DNA of 64,000 nt from Sipunculus nudus (lineage: Eukaryota; Annelida; Sipuncula; Golfingiida; Sipunculidae), in NCBI GenBank assembly GCA_026874595.1, contig CM049307.1, positions 61,098,370 through 61,162,369 of the forward strand, read 5' to 3'. Numbering within the stretch: position 1 is the stretch's first letter; each line of letters begins with the position of its first letter. Below are positions 59,248-64,000 of the stretch, one piece after another. The notes beneath the pieces are model-generated. The model was given only the letters and a program-made list of their open reading frames with translations, was not told the origin of the DNA and made no database searches. The translations under genes and the position numbers were made by a program.

Positions 59248-60575
59248 AATGCCAAATTATTTTTTCAGACATGCAAATTCATAAAAAAAAATAGTCCTGA
59301 ATTATAGAATTAACAATTATGTCGAGAAGAAAGGAAGAGAAGTATATTTTATCAGCTGTAATATAGTTGACTAGTCTTAAAAAAAACACCACTACAGTGA
59401 CTAAACAGATTTAACAGCAGCCTAGCAGAAGTCCTAAAATGGTTATATCAGGTTAACACAGAGTGTACACCATTGATTTAGGGCAATCAAATCAGTAGTG
59501 ATCCCTATAGTGTAGGTCTGTCAGCACTTACTGCCAGTCACAGTAGTCCCTGCAGAGCTTATCAACAGGTCACACACAAGCTGAACAGTGCTGGTTAATT
59601 ACACATAACCTGGCTGTGTCAGTCTTTATGTGTTTCTAGTCTGTGGTACTGACACAGAGCTGGTGGAAGTGAGCTGTATAATAGTCATGATATACAGTGA
59701 AATGATGGTGTGTCAAACCATCTTGATATGTAATAACTCAGAATCTGCCAGTATGTACACCCAAGGTTTTCATGTCTTATTATATACAATATATGTATAA
59801 TGAAACTGTCGCAGCAAGAGTGACAGTTAATTACCAGACTGTCACTGAATGAAAATACTCTTTTTTGTTTCATCTCACAGGAGAGTTCTTATCTTACCTT
59901 TGAAGAATTGTAAAGTAGTTGAAATATATTTTCTTTTTACTTTGTGCACTGGTGACTTCCACAAATAGCATTGCCATAATTGGACTGCAGGGCACAAGGT
60001 CTTGATTTTTGATATCTTTAAACTTGGTGGTCTCATGACTGATGCTGAAATCTGACCTTTTCCTCTGGTGGATATTGAAAAGTTTTAGACATTGTGGACA
60101 GCAGCTTGTTCACAATTTCATCTCCTAGTTATTATAGGAAACTTAAAGGAAGAATATTGGCAAACAGTTACTGATTTACATTTGATGCTGATTAATTAGA
60201 TGAAGAGAGAGCATACCTCAACGAAGGATAAATGATCATACTGAATGTGACCCTTCATCTTCAAGTTTAAAACCAGCCATACACCTACCTTTTCTGTAGA
60301 ATTCATGTGATTTATGGCCTACTCTGCACAAATAGATATGTCAAGGCCCAGATCCCAATCTGGACCAATCGGCGATTGGTCTGGACCAAATCTAAATCGG
60401 GATCTGGTCAGGACGAGTTCCTGATTTAGATTCCATGGCAGGCTAGAGCAGACTTTTGGTATAAACATTATATTCCATAAGGTTAAAACATGAAAATAAT
60501 AAACCAAGTTGTGTGAAAAATTTTATTTTATATATTAATATATGTAATAAAATTATGAATATATACATATATATT
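59248..60575. other. Intronic stretch without recognised elements
   Basis: About 1.3 kb of intron with nothing recognised. Confidence 0.35.
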
Positions 60576-61875
60576 CTGTGGTTGGCTTGTCATTCGTGAT
60601 GGTTTCAAATTCGCGATATTCGCAGTAGGGGAAAAGCCGCAAAATTTAAACCACGCATGAAACCTAGACTGGTACCCCGCTCTATTATGGCACCGCTGCT
60701 CTAGGCCAATCATAGAGACGGGCGTACAACGCCATCTTTTGTACTCCAAGCAGACTTGTTCCAACTCCAGTATGTATTATATATGATAAAAATAAGCATT
60801 TCTTTTGCTCAGAGAAGTTACAAAAAGTTAGCTGTACATTAAGTGTGACATTAATGATTAGATTAATAGATATTAATAATAAATCACTGTTACGTACAGT
60901 GGAATATCAAAGATTCATTATATCGTATTATCTATACATCACCCAATCAATTTTTGTGCAACAACTCATGATTCAATATTTTAAAACTAGAAATAACTAA
61001 AGAAAGTTATTTTATAAGAAATCTTCACGGATAATCAACCATGATCGCTTAAACGTCCATGACAACCGGTATGAGCGTGCAAACTGGAGTTGGAACCAGT
61101 CTTTAGGTAAGTCAGGAGTTGCAACTGGGAGTACTTAAGATGGCGTTGTACGCCTGTCTCTATGCTTGGCTGAGGGCCATAATAGAGCAGGGTACCAGTC
61201 TGGCATGAAACCTTGCTGTCATGGGAAAATAGTCTCTGTAGTTGCCACCAGGTGGCAATAATGGGCATTAGTGGAAAATAAATATAATCCAAATGACGAT
61301 CATGTTGATCACAGCGTGCAACGTATCCACGATCTAGTTAAATGTAAAAAAAATGCTTAGTTCTCACCGGCAGTTCAGCAAGTCTGATTTTATTTATTAA
61401 ATTGCAATCGCAAGCCTTTTGCTCGAACTGCTTGAACTCTCCCTGCTTACGCTTTGTTGGCTGTCGGCCGATCTGATCATTCGCCGCTTAGAGTTACTTT
61501 GCTCTTTCTTCACATTCACACTTGCAGGTATCAGGCAGACCTTCCGTGCGTGGCCACTTCAGGGATATGACCGCTTCTGGTACCGACTTGTTATATCCAT
61601 GGAACGATGTTTATATGACGTAATCTGAACATGATATGATCAGGGCAGAGCAGAGGGCCCTATTTGTATTGTTATGTAATGGCCAAGCTGTGAAACCAAT
61701 GCCCCTTTGAAGCGGCATCGCCAGGTTCCGGCATTGACAGTCATTTTTGTTTGAGCAAAACAACTTCGTACCTATTTTGGTGTTTTTTAAAATATTGATA
61801 TAAGCCCCATCGCAAAAATGGAACCCCTTGAAACTATGAAAAATTGCCTGAGCGCGAAAATTGAGCCAACCACAG
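60576..61875. mobile_element. TIR DNA transposon with CTGTGGTTG ends, copy 2 (split by an insertion)
   Basis: The left end is CTGTGGTTGGCTTGTCATTC. The right end on the minus strand is CTGTGGTTGGCTCAATTTTC. TA follows the right end, but TT precedes the left end, so the duplication may be mutated. Sub-terminal GGTTTCAAATTCGCGATATT and TAAACCACGC repeat the layout of copy 1. The element carries a nested foldback insertion at 60666-61202; without it, it would be about 750 bases. No transposase. Confidence 0.7.
60666..61202. mobile_element. Foldback element nested in copy 2, with an 11-bp target duplication
   Basis: The left arm (AGACTGGTACCCCGCTCTAT, then AGAGACGGGCGTACAACGCC) and the right arm (minus strand AGACTGGTACCCTGCTCTAT, then AGAGACAGGCGTACAACGCC) are inverted repeats about 110-125 bases long. 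GCATGAAACCT stands just before (60655-60665) and just after (61203-61213). A long duplication plus long arms would fit a Mutator-like non-autonomous element; the superfamily is inference. Confidence 0.75.
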
Positions 61876-63069
61876 TAGTTGAAAATGTTGATAAGAGAAG
61901 TTATAAATTGTTGGTTTTCATGAAATCAGGATTTTTCACGGGAATGTAAGCTGATCGTGGGTTGATACAAGTTAAGAATATCCATATTTGAAAACTGGGG
62001 ACTGAAAACTTCATATGATACTTAAATTATTATATATGTTGTCCATCTAACAATTCATTCTACTTACAAAACACATCAAATATATACACTTATTTACACA
62101 GTGAGTCAGCTTAAACTAGATAGTTTCATAAAAAATTGAATAATTCAAATAAATATAATCACTCAATTCATTCAAGCTTAAATGTTAGTTAGGTTATTAA
62201 GGCAGAATAATTAACATTGACAACAAACTAAATTAAGAGTTGTCATAAATTATAAGTGGTGGGCCAATCATCGAGTTTTATCGAAAGTCAGTCGGTTTGC
62301 TGCCACTTTCAAGCGCTCAATTACCAAAGGCAACTATCGATTACATCATAATCATGATTTTTTTTTTTTTAATTCCAGAATACCTTTGTTTAGGCTAAAA
62401 TTATTCTCCCATATTTTACAACATTCCGCGCTCCATAAAATTAGTCTGTGTTCCCAAATAACTTCTATATGTAACTGAGTATAACACGGTATAGATGCGA
62501 GAACGGAGTTCATAATAAACCTATGTTAACTGGCATGGAGTTGCAGAATTGGCAGAGAGTTTTGTTTTGAGATGTACATTGCACAATATGGGCGGTATGG
62601 CGTTAAAATGCTCCATAAGTTTTCCAGGTTTATGCCAAATTTGCAAGATTCTCTAAGAAATAATCTCTTCAACTGATGCCAGGTGCCGCTGTTTAGGTCA
62701 TCCTTTAAAAAAATTCTTTGTTGGGGCCAACCCGGCTGGTTGAGTATTTGGGTTACGGCTGAATTTTTTTTGGACTAGTCTGCAAATTATAATATATTTT
62801 GTATGATCTGCCGCAAACGCACCTGGGCCTGTAAAAAGGATTGTGATTTAATTTTTAATTATTATAAATAATTAAAATGAAACTTTAAAAAGCATTTCTT
62901 ACTTATAATAGGAAATTATTATAAAGGGCAAAAACTTCTTTTCTTAAGGTAGAATTACTAAGACATGGGGGCTGAGTAAAGAAAGTACAGTTTCACAGAT
63001 AAATATAAACTTTAAATATAAACTTTATTTATTTTACATGGATTGTACAACTAGTTATATTAACAAATA
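61876..63069. other. Intronic stretch, possible outer boundary of a GTGGTGGG-ended element
   Basis: AGTGGTGGG at about 62255 and CCCACCACT at about 63355 are inverted, and both are near AGTCGGTT / AACCGACT words, so 62255-63363 could be one 1.1-kb element. The inverted match is short, so this is not annotated as an element. Confidence 0.25.
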
Positions 63070-63262
63070 CGAGGCACTCTCCATGGCACGGATGTTTGCG
63101 CTCGGTAGTCGGTAAGGGTGGAGGAAACCGGAGGACCTGGAGAAAACCACCGACCTTGGACAGGCCACTACAACCCACTCTCATAACCACACCGGGAATG
63201 GAACCTGGGTCGCCAGCTGAGAAGGCTGAGCGTTTTACCACTCAGCTGTCCAGGTCCCAATT
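63070..63262 (-). mobile_element. tRNA-derived SINE, family 2
   Basis: On the minus strand GGACCTGGACAGCTGAGTGG (A-box region) is followed by a B-box-like AGGTTCCATTCCCGG. The body contains TGTAGTGGCCTGTCCAAGG, TCGGTGGTTTTCTCC and CCTCCGGTTTCCTCC, a conserved-looking core of the type shared by several marine SINE families. It differs from family 1. Confidence 0.75.
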
Positions 63263-63294
63263 GCATATTTCTTTATATTTGTCTGAACCGATTA

Positions 63295-63338
63295 ATAATC
63301 GATCATCGATCGGTTTGTTCAAACCAATGATCGATTAT
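63295..63338. repeat. Palindrome with ATCGAT words
   Basis: ATAATCGATCAT ... GGTTTG on the left pairs with CAAACCAATGATCGATTAT on the right around a TT centre, with a five-base bulge. May be part of an element end. Confidence 0.6.
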
Positions 63339-63559
63339 GAAAAAGGAACCGACTCCCACCACTATTACTTATCAAGTTATAATTTCAGACATCCTGTATA
63401 TATATAAATTAATGAAATCAAGGTGTTTCCTGTAAAGGAAAGTTCTTATAATGCCTCTGTGATGGATGTATGAGCTTGTTTATCTACAAGCTGTTAGTAA
63501 ACAAAGCAGTGTTGACACTTGACAATATGAAAAACCATGTAATCTAAGGCTGTACCTTG

Positions 63560-63815
63560 CATATGTGTGGAAGCTGAAAAGTATCTATTGCAAAATAGCA
63601 TTTGCAAAAATCTGGTTCGTCTAACTTGTCGATATATGTCTTTATTGAATGTGTTCAGATTATTTTGGCCGACCTTCCACTTGTTATAAACACATAGATA
63701 TAAACAAAACGAACAGCCTATGTGCAGTGAAATCTGAGTTTTCAGGCCTGTTTCTGCTAGGGGTTATCTTTAGTGAAAAGACATCAGATATCTGAGTAGG
63801 AGCCTTTAATAGGGA
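63560..63815 (+). repeat. Dispersed repeat C, copy 2
   Basis: Ordered matches to 39075-39375, ending with AAAGACATCAGATATCTGA and a TAGGAGCCTTTAATAG phrase (GGCTCCTTTAAC in copy 1). Confidence 0.6.
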
Positions 63816-64000
63816 CTTCCCTGGAACATTTTGTTTGATGTCATGTAAAAATCCAAGATATAAAATGCCATGCCTAATCAGACTTGTTTATGTGCACAGG
63901 AACATTGCCATATAAACACACTGTTAAATTTGCTACTAGTACAGTGTTGTGGCTACCAACTGTCTTTAATTTTATACTGACTTTTTACTTGGGGATCTCT

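Overview
The window looks like nuclear DNA of an invertebrate animal. It is AT-rich, genes are split by long introns, and interspersed repeats dominate. The repeat types (tRNA-derived SINEs with a shared body, tandem-bodied elements carrying GACCTTGACCT and CAGACAGACGGA phrases, long poly-G/poly-C runs, TA-rich satellites) suggest a lophotrochozoan, most likely a mollusc. That placement is inference from repeat style and the two genes, not from a search.

Only two host genes are clearly supported. On the minus strand (19315 down to 8685) is a complete coding region in four coding exons for a PH + RhoGAP + coiled-coil protein of 568 residues, the invertebrate counterpart of vertebrate ARHGAP22/24/25 (FilGAP family). 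A likely non-coding first exon lies near 21.1-21.24 kb, making the whole gene about 12.5 kb. On the plus strand the first coding exon of a JNK MAP kinase starts at 38749 and ends at a canonical donor after 38864. No later kinase exon was found, so the remaining 25 kb appears to be a first coding intron. The genes are divergently arranged with about 17 kb between them. Human ARHGAP22-MAPK8 and ARHGAP24-MAPK10 are also neighbours, so this looks like a very old linkage.

Between the genes, at 25102-29052, sits a 3951-bp cut-and-paste DNA transposon with about 143-bp terminal inverted repeats built from 24-bp palindromes. It has a TATA target duplication, a decayed Ginger/KRBA2-type integrase (HHCC finger, DDE core, C-terminal Cys-rich motif) and a 132-bp internal tandem repeat. 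Next to it are a 51-bp tandem array (35.3-36.3 kb) and several smaller elements.

The introns hold layered insertions. At least three, probably four, families of non-autonomous elements share one architecture: a short sequence at the 5' end that recurs inverted as an arm of a 3' terminal hairpin, with tandem 145-675-bp repeats between. This resembles Helentron-associated elements. A TIR transposon (CTGTGGTTG ends, TA duplication) is nested in one of them, and a second copy near 60.6-61.9 kb is itself split by a foldback element with an 11-bp target duplication. A 1.2-kb satellite of 34-bp units lies at 50.25-51.45 kb. No rRNA, free-standing tRNA, CRISPR or bacterial-type feature was seen.
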